A stretch of 64,000 bases of DNA from Crocodylus rhombifer (lineage: Eukaryota; Chordata; Crocodylia; Crocodylidae). Below, one piece after another: positions 1 through 10,150 of this stretch. Positions within the stretch are counted from its first letter, which is position 1. Each line of letters begins with the position of its first letter. The stretch is taken from positions 1 through 64,000 of the forward strand of contig JAVSML010001074.1 in assembly GCA_038503035.1 (NCBI GenBank), in the 5' to 3' direction. The notes beneath the pieces are model-generated. The model did no database searches. It saw only the letters and a program-made list of their open reading frames with translations, and had not been told where the DNA came from. Both the position numbers and the translations under genes were made by a program.

Positions 1-895
1 AAGGTGGAGAACCTTGCATTTTTCGGTGTTAAACACCATCAGGTTCTCATCTGCCCATTTGCTGAGCTTGTCCAGGTCAGCCTGGATCACCCGCCTATCT
101 TCTGGCGTGGATGCTTTGCCCCAAAGTTTGGTGTCATCGGCGAACTTGGCCAGTCCACTCCTGACTCCAATGTCCACATCATTAATGAAGATGTTGAACA
201 GGATGGGTCCCAGGACAGAGCCTTGAGGGACCCCACTGGTCACAGGGCACCACGATGAGTGACTGCCATCAATCACAACCCTCTGGGTCCGACCACGGAG
301 CCAGTTTCCCAGCCAGCGGATCGTGGTGGAGCCAAAGCCACAACTGGCCAGTTTGGCCAAGAGATGATCATGGGATACCAGATCAAAAGCTTTTCTGAAG
401 TCAAGATATATGACATCAACCTCTTCTCCCTTGTCCAGGTGATAGGTCACCTGGTCATAGAAGGAAATGAGATTGGTCAAACAAGACCTACCCGCAACAA
501 ACCCGTGCTAGCTATCCCTTAGAATGTTAGCCTGGGCCAGTCCCTCAAGAATGGCCTCCTTAATAAACTTTTCTAAGATCTTCCCCAGGATAGAAGTCAG
601 GCTAATGGGCCTGTAGTTAGCCGGATCCACTCTCCTGCCTTTCTTGAAGATCGGCATCACATTGGCCTTCTTCCAGTCTTCGGGCACTACACCAGAGCGC
701 CAGGAGTTTTCAAAGATCCGTGCCAGGGGCTGGGCTATGACGCTCGCCAGCTCCTTGAGTACCCTGGGGTGCAGGTTGTCAGGGCCAGCTGACTTGAAGG
801 TATCCAGCTTCTCAAGGTGTTCCTTCACGAGGTCAGCATTGATGGAGGGTAGGGGATCCCCCTCACCCAGATTTCCCTGTCCCATAGCAGGCATG
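1..895 (-). mobile_element. CR1 LINE fragment, reverse-transcriptase part (runs off window)
   Basis: On the minus strand 508-900 reads as CR1 ORF2 with the order [31 protein letters not shown] and NYRPISLTSILGKILEKF, the start of the reverse transcriptase domain. Below 508 the same reading continues only with stops and frame changes towards the window edge, still showing traces of the palm region. It is decayed and truncated by the window start. It is the same family as the copy at 37345-40558 but much older. Confidence 0.92.
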
Positions 896-999
896 GGCAT
901 CCCGTGTGACCATCTCCAGCCAACATCCTTTCACTGTAAATCTGAAACTAGTCTGAGTCATTTTGAGCTCCAGAGCACAGCTATCAAGCATGTAACACA

Positions 1000-1200
1000 T
1001 AGGGCTGTGCAAAACAGCACTGTTTTGTTTAGACTTCTGTTTCACCATTTCAAAGGGACAGTGTTTTGTTTCACTGTTTCGAAGCACTGTTCCATTTTGT
1101 TTTGTCAAAACTGTTTCACTGTTTTGACATTTTGCCCATAGGCTATAATGGGGAATCATGAAAATGCCTATAATGCTGTCGTTTCTTTTCTTATTCAAAT
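1000..1200 (+). mobile_element. hAT-like MITE, left end
   Basis: The segment starts tagggctgtgcaaaacagc, the reverse complement of the ends seen at 7648 and 41364. It is followed by GTTTTG- and GTTTCA-rich sequence. A right end was not found. It probably leads into the tandem repeat that follows. Confidence 0.5.
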
Positions 1201-1204
1201 TAAA

Positions 1205-1600
1205 ACACCAGGGATGATAGCCCCTGCTGAGGCCACAAAGCCTGTCATTTCAGGAGATAGGTGCAGTGGTTTCTGAGAAACTGCACCTCAAACTGTTCAG
1301 AGCAAAACTCATGTCACTTGTAAGTGTGAAGGCACAGGGGGGTAAAAGCAGCAGGCATGGTGGCCCCAGCTGAGGCCAAGGAGCCTGCCAAGGTTCAAGG
1401 AGGTAGGTGCATGGGCTTCTGGTAAACTGCACCTCAAGGTGCTGACAAGCAAAACTCATGTCACATGTATGTGTTAAGATGGAGTTGGGTGAAAACAGCC
1501 ATCATGGTAGCCCCTGCTGAGGCCATGAAGCCTGCCAGGTTTCAAGAAGATAGGTGCAGGGGTTTCTGGGAAACTGCACTTTGTCACAGAGTAGGGTCCC
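1205..1600. repeat. Tandem repeat, about 145-bp unit, three copies
   Basis: The core containing ctgaggcc recurs with its TGAGGCC at 1228, 1371 and 1518 (spacing 143 and 147). Each copy also carries gataggtgcag-like and gaaactgcac-like blocks and a caaaactcatgtcac block. Copies are roughly 75-85 percent alike by eye. The array directly follows a hAT-like left end, so it may be the inner part of that element. Confidence 0.85.
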
Positions 1601-2260
1601 TAGAGAGGGCTGTGATACCCCTAGGGCTCTGTGACCATGCCAGCTCTGCCCTGCGGGCACCTTCTCTTCTTGCCTGCTGCCACATCTTGTTGGAAAAGAT
1701 AATAGATAGGGAGGCTTCCCTCAAGCTTCAGCTCAGTCATGGTCCTAATGGACCCCACTAAACTCTGTAGGTTCTTGGACCTCTTGCTGGGTCACACTCT
1801 AAGTAGGTGCTTCAAGGGGACACTCTAAACCTTATGGGCTAGATGTGTGGCTCTAACCACCCCTTACCATGCCCCATGCCTCACAGATAGAATGCCAATA
1901 TCATCCCTGTAATGAGGTCTTGGCCTCACTCTACCTTCTATTGTCACTGGGCTCTCTATGCCCTTGTCGCTGTGCCCTCACTGGTGCTGGGGCTCTACAT
2001 GACATAGTAGTGTGCCCCAATGAGATCTCCTCCTCCCCTACAGCCTCAGTCTTGTTCACCACTTCAAATAACAACAGGTAAGCAGCACAGTAGCACCAGC
2101 ATTTCAGGCAGCCAAACTGTCACAGAGCCTTTCTTTCCTTTCCTGCAGGAGCTTCTCCAGCAGCTGCCAGAGAACTCTCCCTGCCAGCCCCAGTCCTGGG
2201 GCTTAGATGGGCCCAGGGCCCTAACTTCTTCCAGTCAGCTGACCGGGGACAGGTGCTAGG
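1601..2260. other. Unassigned repeat-like stretch
   Basis: The 10-mer tgtcacagag occurs at about 1582 and again at 2119. It resembles the TG start of an LTR, but no matching CA end or target duplication was found. No coding sequence is supported. Confidence 0.3.
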
Positions 2261-2380
2261 GGTACAGGTTGCAGTCATGTTGGTCTAAGGACATGGCAGA
2301 CAAGGTTCTTTGGGTCCATCTGATATCTTTTAGTAGAACAACTGAATAGTTAGAGAAATATATCTTAGCAAGCTTCTGGG
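2260..2380 (-). mobile_element. 3' tail of an unidentified interspersed repeat
   Basis: On the minus strand the motif ctactaaaagatatcaga is followed by ccaaagaaccttgtctgcc and then accaacatgactgcaacctg. A similar ttggtccaataaaagatat is present at 27008-27028. It appears to be the tail of the left arm of the long inverted repeat. Confidence 0.4.
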
Positions 2381-3377
2381 TTGAAAACCCTTTGCCATGC
2401 TGAGGAAGCACCTGCAGTTGGTGTGTTGTGCTATTCCTGGATGGAAGGAATAGTAAAGAAGCCAGAGGCGGGCATGCAATTCAGGCAAGAAAGCCAGTCA
2501 GTGAAAATAGAAATGGAGGTGTCAGGGGTGAGAGAAAGGCTGGGGTGGGAGAGGAAGGGGGATGTAGCAGGTAGAAGTGGAGAGGTACCGAGGGAGTCAG
2601 ATGTCTGGCAGGTTGTAGTGTGTCATAATTACAATGTCTATATTGAATCCATGAGTCTCTGTACCTAAGAGGTTGATGCAGTGAAGTTCATAGGCTTGTC
2701 TGTGAAAAGTGGTTTGTAAATTCAAACAAGCACTGGACCTTGTTAACCTCATCACCAGAAGCCAACTTCCTACAGCCCAAAACACGCGGAATGAATCCAG
2801 GCCATGCCGTGAGAAGACACGCACAACCTGCCTACAATATTTTCAGTACGGAGATAAACTTCACAATACAATACGTATCTTCATCAAGGCAGTAAGTGCC
2901 CTGATGGAAACTACACAGAGACACTGAGCAACTACTGTGGACCAGCGTGAGCACGTACCAAAAATCTAACAAAGACAACAAGAGAACACTACCTGTCTCT
3001 AAGCTCTCAGGCCTGATCCTCAAAGGGAATTTTTACAAACCACTTTTCACAGATGAGCCTATGAACTTCACTTCATCAACCACCTGGATGTAGAAACTCA
3101 TGGACTCAATATAGATATTGGAATTATGGTACACTACAACTTGCCGGACTTCTGACTCCCCGGGTACCTTTCCACTTTTACCTGCTACATCCCCCTTTCC
3201 CTCCCTGAAGCAGCATATTCCTCACCCCCTGATGCCTCCATTTCCATTTTCATTGACTGGCTTTCTTGCCTGCATTGCATTCCACGCTCTGGCTTCTTTA
3301 CTATTCCTCCCATCCAGCAACAGCACACACACCAACTGCAGGTGCTTCCTCAGCCTGACAAAGGGTTTTTCAACTTG
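2381..3377. repeat. Long inverted repeat (about 340-bp arms, about 310-bp spacer)
   Basis: The left arm 2381-2720 and the reverse complement of the right arm 3033-3377 align along their length. Shared blocks include gctgaggaagcacctgcag, aggaatagtaaagaagccag, gcaagaaagccagtca, gggggatgtagcaggta and gtgaaaagtggtttgtaaa. Identity is roughly 85 percent by eye, with small gaps. Both arms also share a broken reading frame (ETHG.NIDI and HYNLPD), so they look like two opposed copies of one coding repeat. The family was not identified. Confidence 0.85.
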
Positions 3378-3389
3378 AAAGCTGGCATC

Positions 3390-3959
3390 CCAGACAGCTA
3401 AGCTGAGCTCACCTGGAGCCTCACTACTCTACTGCAACCAGCAAGCCTCAGGCTTGTTAAAGATGTGACAGGTCTGGGCTTTCCCCAGCTAGAACTGTGC
3501 ATGCATGCCGTGGCTGGAGATTATGGCACCTCCTACCTGTCTTTCATGAGGGAGGTCCTCAGTTCTGACATTTCTTGGGGGGTGCCGTGCCGCTAGCAGT
3601 CCCACCAGGTCTCCCAGCGCTGGCAGAGTGCAGTTTTAGTGATCATGACCAGGACCTGGGGCCTTCTCTTTCCTCATAGCCACTACCCACACCTCCAAGT
3701 CATCCATATTGTCCATACCTGCTGTCCTGGCACAGGAGCTCAGCAGGACATGCTCTTCCCCTGCTGGCTGGTGATACAGTGAGTGCCCCCTCCAGCTCTG
3801 AGAGAGGGGCACGAAATGGTTGTGAAACCCAAGTGCTGAAAAAAAAAAGAAAGAAGTGCAGAGTGAGCAAGGAGGGTGGCACTTACTTCATCTGCACATG
3901 GAGCTTAGAGAACCCCAGGAGTGGGAGGTTCACCTTCAGGAACACCAGCTGCTCCACCA
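3390..3959. other. Stretch between inverted repeat and hAT relic
   Basis: No gene is seen. It may include the 3' untranslated end and lost terminal repeat of the minus-strand hAT element. An A-rich tract lies at about 3839-3855. Confidence 0.4.
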
Positions 3960-6249
3960 AACCAGGATCCTAGGAGGTACAATCAGGTGTCACTACATGA
4001 CCCACAATGCTGAACACCTTGCTTGGAACACCGGTCAGTGGACAGGACAGGTATTCCTGGGCAACTGGGGCCAGATCCTGCCACATCTGGCCGTGGCTTG
4101 CCCAGTAGGCCAAGGGGGTGCACAGCAGTGGCTCCACATCCTCTGTGAGATAGGCAGCCACCAAGGCCTGAGTACTACCTGCTTTATGGTGGGGTCTGGT
4201 GCCTCTGGACTCTACCATGGAAGCCATGCCCTTGGCCCACACTGGCAGGGCCTGTGGTGGAGGAGGAGACTGGCTGGTGGATGGCGTACTGGCATGTGGC
4301 AGTGGATCCCCCTCTTCTACGTCCCCCACCTGTGCCCTTCTGCCTCCCTGATTCTGTTCACCAGCACCTCCGTCCAGTGATCTAGGGATTTGCTGCCGCA
4401 TATACTGCCCTTCACCCTCAGGTCACACATGGTGGCCAGCATGTGAACTGCCCTGGACCGCAAGGTATCAAGCCATTTCCTGATGCTCTTCTTCATCCAC
4501 CTCACCAGTACCTGCATGTCTGGTGATAGCAGCTTGCCCCAGCCAGGAAAATTGATCCCCTAGAAATTTTCCATTTGGCTCTGAAGTTCCCTTACTACAG
4601 GGATCACCTGGCTAAGGAGGGCATTATCAGCACTGAGGGTCTCAGTGGCCTCAAGGAAGGGCTTGAGGACCACCAAGATTTGGGATATGGTATCCCACTC
4701 AGCTCTGTTAAGGGGGTCACTGATCCCAATCTCCCTGAACAAGGCCATCTCATGGATGGACTTTTGTTGCTCCACCAGCTTCTGGAGCATCAGGTATGTG
4801 GAGTTCCACAGAGTCTCCACATCCCGCATGATTTTGTGCTGCAGGATGTTCAGCTTTGCCTATTTGTCCCACAGCATCTTGCCCCCCTTGATGCTCCAGT
4901 GGAAGTAGCTTGCCACCTTCCTGCACTTGGAAATTGTGCTTGCTTGTGGTGTTGGCACCGTCACTGGCAGCCCTGTCCCCCTCCAAGGCATCCCTGACAA
5001 TGAGGCAGAACTTGTGTGCCACACAGCAGATTCCAACGCGCTCACCCTGCCTAATGAGCCACCCCTGCACCAAACAGTTCATGGCCCCCCTGATGTTGTT
5101 GCCATGTGGGACTCATCCATCACCTCAGCTTGAAGGAAAACCCACTGATGGCCTGACTGGTCACAGCAGTGCTCTGTGAAGGAGAGGTAGGCATGATCTC
5201 CATCCTGGCTGCTCCAGACGTCCAAGATTAAGTGCAAGGCCACCTGTAGACCTGTCCTGTGCAGTTCCTCTCTCAAGTACTCCCTGCATGCCTTATACAG
5301 GGAGGGCACTACCATCCTGCTGGAAGTGGTGTATACAGGCAATTTGTATGATGGGGGCATGAGTGCCATGAGCCGTCTGAACCCTGGCCACTTAGCAAAG
5401 AGAAGGGCTGGCCATCCAGAGCAAGCATCTCCTCAATGCTCTGGGTGACCTTGCCCACCTTGGGAATGTGCCCCGTGTGCCCATCTTTTCCCCACTGTTC
5501 CAGGGTGGCCTGCCTCTGCTTTGGGGGAACAGGGGCTTTTGAGCAAGAGGGAGACTTCTTTTTGAGCATGCTCCCACTGGTGCCAGGCTGAGGAGGAGCA
5601 AGGGCAAGGAGGTGGTGCCTGTGGAGATGCATCAGCATCCCCGTGGTGCTCATGTGTTTCGTTCCTTTGCCCCAGCTGGTTTTGGCTCAGCAGTGCAGGC
5701 AGATAGTATATGTAGTATCATCTGCCAGCTCAAAATGATCCCAGACCACACTACCCCCTCGCTTCTGGGGTGCGGGTATATGTGCAGATGATGCCTTTTC
5801 CCCCTTCTCAGCAGGTGGAGAACAGCAACAGGAGGAGAGGGCTCAGCTGAGCCACTTACCTCCACAACCTCTACCTCAGCTTCCTCCGAAGTGCCTTCTG
5901 GGGGAGGAGACCTGTCTTTAGGGGAAACTTGAGAGGTGTGGAGCACAAACTCAGATGATTCCCCCTCCTTCCCCAGAATTTCCTTTGCTGTGGCACTCAG
6001 ATCCAGGTCCAGCTCTTCCTCAAGCTCTTCCTCTGGCACTGGAAGGCTCAGGCTGGGAAGTGAAATGGGGGTGGAGGAGATTGTCATGCTGGTGCTGGTT
6101 GTTGTCATGGTGGTGGTGGGGGGGGGTGTTATGGCTGGTTCTATTGGTGGGGATGTAGGCTCAGGTAGTGGCACTGCTCTCCTCTCTTTGCTGTCAGTAG
6201 AACCAGAAGCCTCATGCCTACTAGTTGTAGGAAAGAGGCTGCATCTCAC
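3960..6249 (-). pseudogene. Decayed autonomous hAT transposase with BED zinc finger
   Basis: Pieces in order on the minus strand make a hAT-superfamily transposase. 6249-5780 is an acidic Ser/Pro-rich N-terminus. 5760-5600 is a BED finger with VWDHFELADDTTY, CLHC and MLMHLHRHH. 5369-5080 starts the catalytic core. Near 5030-4980 is CVAHKFCLIVRDAL, followed at 4829-4560 by RDVETLWNSTYLML and PFLEATETLSAD. 4190-3970 is the hATC dimerisation region (PLAYWASHG..WQDLAPVAQEYLS, then VPSKVFS, where the family has a VPSERVFS type). There is a TGA directly after CLHC and at least four frame changes, so it is not functional. Terminal repeats were not identified. It resembles ZBED-type elements rather than a domesticated host gene. 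Confidence 0.88.
6103..6130. repeat. GGT/G-rich microsatellite in hAT N-terminal region
   Basis: A short ggtggtggtggggg run interrupts the acidic N-terminal coding part of the hAT relic. It reads as a threonine/proline run (PPPTTTMTTT) on the minus strand. Confidence 0.6.
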
Positions 6250-6323
6250 TTGGGCGGGTAGGGGGACTTACAGCTCTCCCTCTACCCCTGTTCTGCCCCT
6301 CTCTGAAAGCTTGCCAGCTACCT

Positions 6324-6360
6324 TTCCAGCACACTTGATAGTGAGTTTGGTGTGCTGGAA
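6324..6360. repeat. Perfect 11-bp inverted repeat (hairpin)
   Basis: ttccagcacac at 6324-6334 is matched by gtgtgctggaa at 6350-6360 across a 15-nt loop. It lies just upstream of the N-terminal end of the hAT transposase reading. It could be a subterminal palindrome of that element. Confidence 0.7.
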
Positions 6361-6389
6361 AATCTGTGTGTTCTTCTGTGGTGTAATAT

Positions 6390-6520
6390 ATATTTATGTA
6401 ATATATGTAGATAGTTGTATGTATGTATTTATGTAATCAATAAAATATATATATATGTATGTATGTGTTCCTGTATAAATTGTATATTATATAATATACA
6501 ATACATGCTGTGCTTCCTTG
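6390..6520. repeat. AT-rich microsatellite tract
   Basis: Irregular runs of tatgtatg, tatata and atataatata are seen, of low complexity. 6520-6782 holds nothing recognisable. Confidence 0.7.
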
Positions 6521-6782
6521 CACAGTGAATGGAATGCACACTGTGAGAGAAAGAATCAAAATAGACTAACAAAAACAAAAAGAGGATTTTGGGGGAGTAA
6601 TAAATTGAAAGGAATGAATAAAAGGCATTGGGAAAGCAAGAGGTATTGGATCCCACTTGCTGGGAACAGACTAGCAAGTAGGAAGTAATAGCTGTTCTGA
6701 TGCTGCTGAGGTGCTGGAAGACACAGCTCAGTAAGCTGACCCCAAGGCATAGAGAAAGCTCAGTTCAAACTATGATTTTTAT

Positions 6783-7315
6783 TAGGGGTGTGTGAAACAG
6801 GATGTACTCAATTCAGATTCAGCCTGAATCGGGGACAGTGATTCGATTGATTGATTTGGATCACTGTCCCGATTCAATTCAGCAGCTTCTGAATCTGAAG
6901 ATTCTGTGCTGATTCAGAGAATCAGCTATTTGGCCATAGACACAGCTTTAAATGTTTTTTCTACATACCTCAAGGTACCAGGCACGGATTGTGAATGCTG
7001 CAATGGTCCCGCGTGTATGGTGGTGAACCCGTAAGTGGACCAGAAGTACTCCCATGGGATGCTCCATCCGCCCCAGCATCTCAGCGTTCACGAGCTGTCT
7101 GGTATCTTGAGGTATGTAGAAAAAACATTTAAAATTGTGTCTATGTCTGAATCATCGTATCTTTCTGAATCTGTCCATATCGATTCAGAGGGTTCCAATT
7201 CAATTTGGAGAAGTTAAAGGGTCTCCTGATTCAATTCAGATTTGGAGCTATGGCTGCCAAATCGGGTTGAATCTCCACTGAATCGAGTCAGTGGCCAAAG
7301 CTTCGTACAGCCTTA
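6783..7315. mobile_element. hAT MITE with GATTCA-rich arms and internal palindrome, 8-bp TSD
   Basis: The left end taggggtgtgtgaaac and right end (reverse complement) taaggctgtacgaagc form imperfect terminal repeats. The flanks atttttat (6775-6782) and ctttttat (7316-7323) match 7 of 8, the hAT target-site duplication length. The arms are rich in gattcaattcag. Inside, ttttttctacatacctcaag near 6955 is inverted as cttgaggtatgtagaaaaaa near 7108, so the whole unit folds back. It is 533 bp and non-coding. A truncated relative is at 32385-32560. Confidence 0.9.
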
Positions 7316-7479
7316 CTTTTTATGCTGTTTTTCTGTCCCTCTCCCAGAGCACTGGGATTGGAAGGGGCCTCAGGAAAGGATCACAGTCACTGGACAGCTA
7401 CACAGTTAATATGAGAGCAGTCCTTTTCTCCTCCTCCCCATCCCTCTCCTTAGTTTCTGTTTAGCTGCAAGCAAGCCTG

Positions 7480-7648
7480 GCTTCAAAACTTGAAATGTGT
7501 CAAAACTTTTTAAATGTTTTGAGTGCCCTCATTTAGTTTCAAAGCTGTTTTGAAGCCTTTTGTTTCATTTTGATGTTGCTGTTTTGAGCTCAAAACATGC
7601 CGAAACAGCTTCAAAACAAAACACCCATCAAAATTTTGCACAGCCCTA
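7480..7648. mobile_element. hAT-like MITE, right end
   Basis: GTTTTGA/CAAAAC-rich sequence ends with ttgcacagccctag, the complement of the left end at 1000. The left end is absent, so this copy is truncated. Confidence 0.55.
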
Positions 7649-7882
7649 GCATGTATATGCTCCAATTAATTTTGTTATTCCTCTACCTGACAATTCCCTT
7701 TGGCTTTATAGCTGTTGGGGTTACCACTATGCTAAATAGCCTGACAATGTAGCTCTCAGATATTCCCCATATCATTAATGCTATTAACCATCACCAGATA
7801 ATTATTATGTTTTGTGTAATGCAGTATATAATCACCTCTGAAGTGTTGTTGCTAACCCAGTGAACACAGGTATGTTGTAGAG

Positions 7883-8762
7883 CAGTATTTTCCAAACTTT
7901 TGATACCAGGGACACACTTTTTTCTGGATTAAAATTGGCAGCACACTGCACTCTTACACATGAAAATGTGTGTATCTGTGTATTTTTTTCAAAACATATG
8001 TTGCATTCGCCTGCAAGAGGCAATCATACCAGTGCTGAGATGCATTGTTAAAAAATTACACCAAATACATCTGTCTTTATGTTATGATTATGTTATACCT
8101 TTGGTTCTCAATCTTGGCCCCCTCCATCACTTTTATGAATTTTGTGGCACCCCAGTTGAAAAATCATTGAGATGGATCAAAATTCAGGAAAGGTATAGAG
8201 GGGGCCTTGAAACTAAAAATGCTGAGAATCACTGATCTAATGGGCACCACTTAAGGGCAGTGAGGGCATGACCTCACTCTGTTGTGCCCTGTTGTTTCCA
8301 CTGTCTGCCCCCTGCTGACACCTGGCCTGTACCTCAGGGAGTTTGTGCTGCTGGGGCTGCTCCTGCATGGTCTCACACACTAGCTATCACCCCCTCAGTC
8401 CTACCTGCCAGCTCTGGAAGCATGGGGCAAGCCAGGCTACAAAATACAGCTCTGTCTGTATGTCTGCCCACCCACACACCCACCCATTCACAGTACAGTG
8501 CACTGCTTGCAGCAAGGGGGCAGGGGGTGGATGAGGGAGGGCTGCATATGGCTGCTGTAGGGCTGGGGAAGGGTAGGGGGAAGGCAGCAGCAGCAGGTCC
8601 TATAGGTGCATCTGCAGGCACTGTTAGAGTAGTTGGGACAGTCACTGGGTGCCAGATATAGGAGGAAAGCATTTACCCCTCACACAGGCAATCTCATGGC
8701 ACACTTCCATCACTCTTGTGACAGACTAGTATGCCACAGTCCACTCTTTTTGGGAATTACTG
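7883..8762. mobile_element. hAT non-autonomous element, 880 bp, 8-bp TSD
   Basis: The ends are cagtattttccaaac on the left and gggaattactg on the right. The flanks ttgtagag (7875-7882) and ttgtagtg (8763-8770) match 7 of 8. The interior is non-coding and C/G-rich in its right half. A second, smaller hAT-like copy appears to be nested at about 8100-8240. Confidence 0.85.
8100..8240. mobile_element. Nested small hAT MITE
   Basis: The left end ggttctcaatcttgg and right end gctgagaatcactga are the usual GGTTCTCAA / TTGAGAACC style of small hAT copies, but decayed. It lies wholly inside the larger element, so it inserted later or is an internal motif. The target duplication is not clear. Confidence 0.5.
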
Positions 8763-8770
8763 TTGTAGTG

Positions 8771-9490
8771 TTACTGTGCCCATGTGTGCACATGTATAAA
8801 CACGCAAGAAGGTGCACATGCCCTGTAGTACTGTGCTTAGTTCCACTGCCTTGCTAAATACCATCCAAGCAGATGGTAGAGTTGCCTACGTTGAAACATA
8901 TGACTAGGCCTATAGACTCTACTAGGCAAAGGCATGTGGATAGGATTACACATATCCATAAGGATTTTCAAGATTAGAGGCTTAGACTGTAAGTGCTTCA
9001 AGAAGGGTCTATCTTCATATATGTTGATGCTATAGATACAACAGCTTAATTTCTCCTTGTAACAAGCTGTTCCCTTGACAACTTGATTCCTCTTCCCCTA
9101 GCTTTGTCTTCCAGGGCCTTTATAGTGCTTAGTGGGACACTACCCATTCCCCAAATGCCCTACAGCTGGGCTCTCAAAAGAGGACTGATATTTCCTTCTT
9201 AAAGGGACAGACTGTTGTGTTACAAGACTTTGTAGCATCTCTGCTACATAGTTAGTTTTTTCTATGGTCTATGTGGTTTTTGCTGCTGCTTTTTTTAAAA
9301 CACAGCGTGAGTGGGTTGGGTGATCCTAGCTTTGTCTCCCCCCTATACTCGCCTGACACTACTTGGATTAGAAAGAAAATGAAGGAGATCAGTGGTCTTT
9401 TTAGTTGGGATTTAGCTAGGGATTGACAAACGTCACCCAGATGTGACTTGCTCACGGTGCTAGTTTATTTTCCAAAGTAAAAGATTACAG
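8771..9490. other. No recognisable content
   Basis: Single-copy-looking DNA with mixed base composition. I see no gene, splice-site pair or terminal-repeat structure. Confidence 0.6.
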
Positions 9491-10150
9491 TAACTGTAGC
9501 CTCACCAATTACTTCATTGGCAAAGCCCTCTGGTAGTGCCAAGCAGTTCTCTCAGGACCAGATACTTTCTGGATACAATGTAGCACTTGGCATTCTGAGC
9601 GGTAATTATCTTGTTAGCGAGGTGTGTTCCCCGTGTCTCACAATGTAAGTCTCATACCGGAACAGTCCTGGAGGCTTTCCTGTTTCCCGTGTCACCACTC
9701 CCGGCCATGTTGTCCCTTTGAGTTCGGGATCCCTGCTGGCGTGAAGTCCTCTTGCCCACCCATCGTCCTTCACCCGTAGGACACCCCCTTCACTCTGGGA
9801 TTCCTTGCTGCATAGCTCTGTCCAGCCTCAGCTCCCACCACGCTGACCAGAGCTGTCAGAACCCCAAGGTATGTAGCTTGCCCAAATGGACTCCCCGTCT
9901 AGAGTCCTGCAGTCTTGGTGCCTCTTCCCGATTACCAGGTGGGTTCTTAGTATTCTTTGCCATCTGGGGCTCTGAATGCTCCTCACTTCTCCCTTTGTAC
10001 CCCACTGATGGATTTATACAAGTCTTGGTGGGCTATTTACCCGATTCTGCCCTGGGTGTGTAATTCGCTCCACCTGGCAGGGTGCATGGTCGGGTCAATC
10101 CTGCCCAACCTTGCCTTAGTAACAGGGCTCCTGCCTGATCCCCTGTTACA
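9491..10150 (-). mobile_element. Possible solo LTR
   Basis: On the minus strand the block starts tgtaacaggggatcaggc at 10150 and has a TATAAA (tgtataaatcc) about 130 nt in. The far end is a poor ctacagtta. The 5-nt flanks are tacag and cacag (4 of 5). GC content is higher than its surroundings. The poor 3' terminus keeps this tentative. Confidence 0.4.

Noticed and set aside
1205..1600. Possible CRISPR-like array
   Set aside because: Units are contiguous diverged tandem repeats with no unique spacers, in a vertebrate genome.
3960..6249. Domesticated ZBED host gene
   Set aside because: A stop inside the BED finger and several frame changes show it is decayed, with no introns or conserved single frame.
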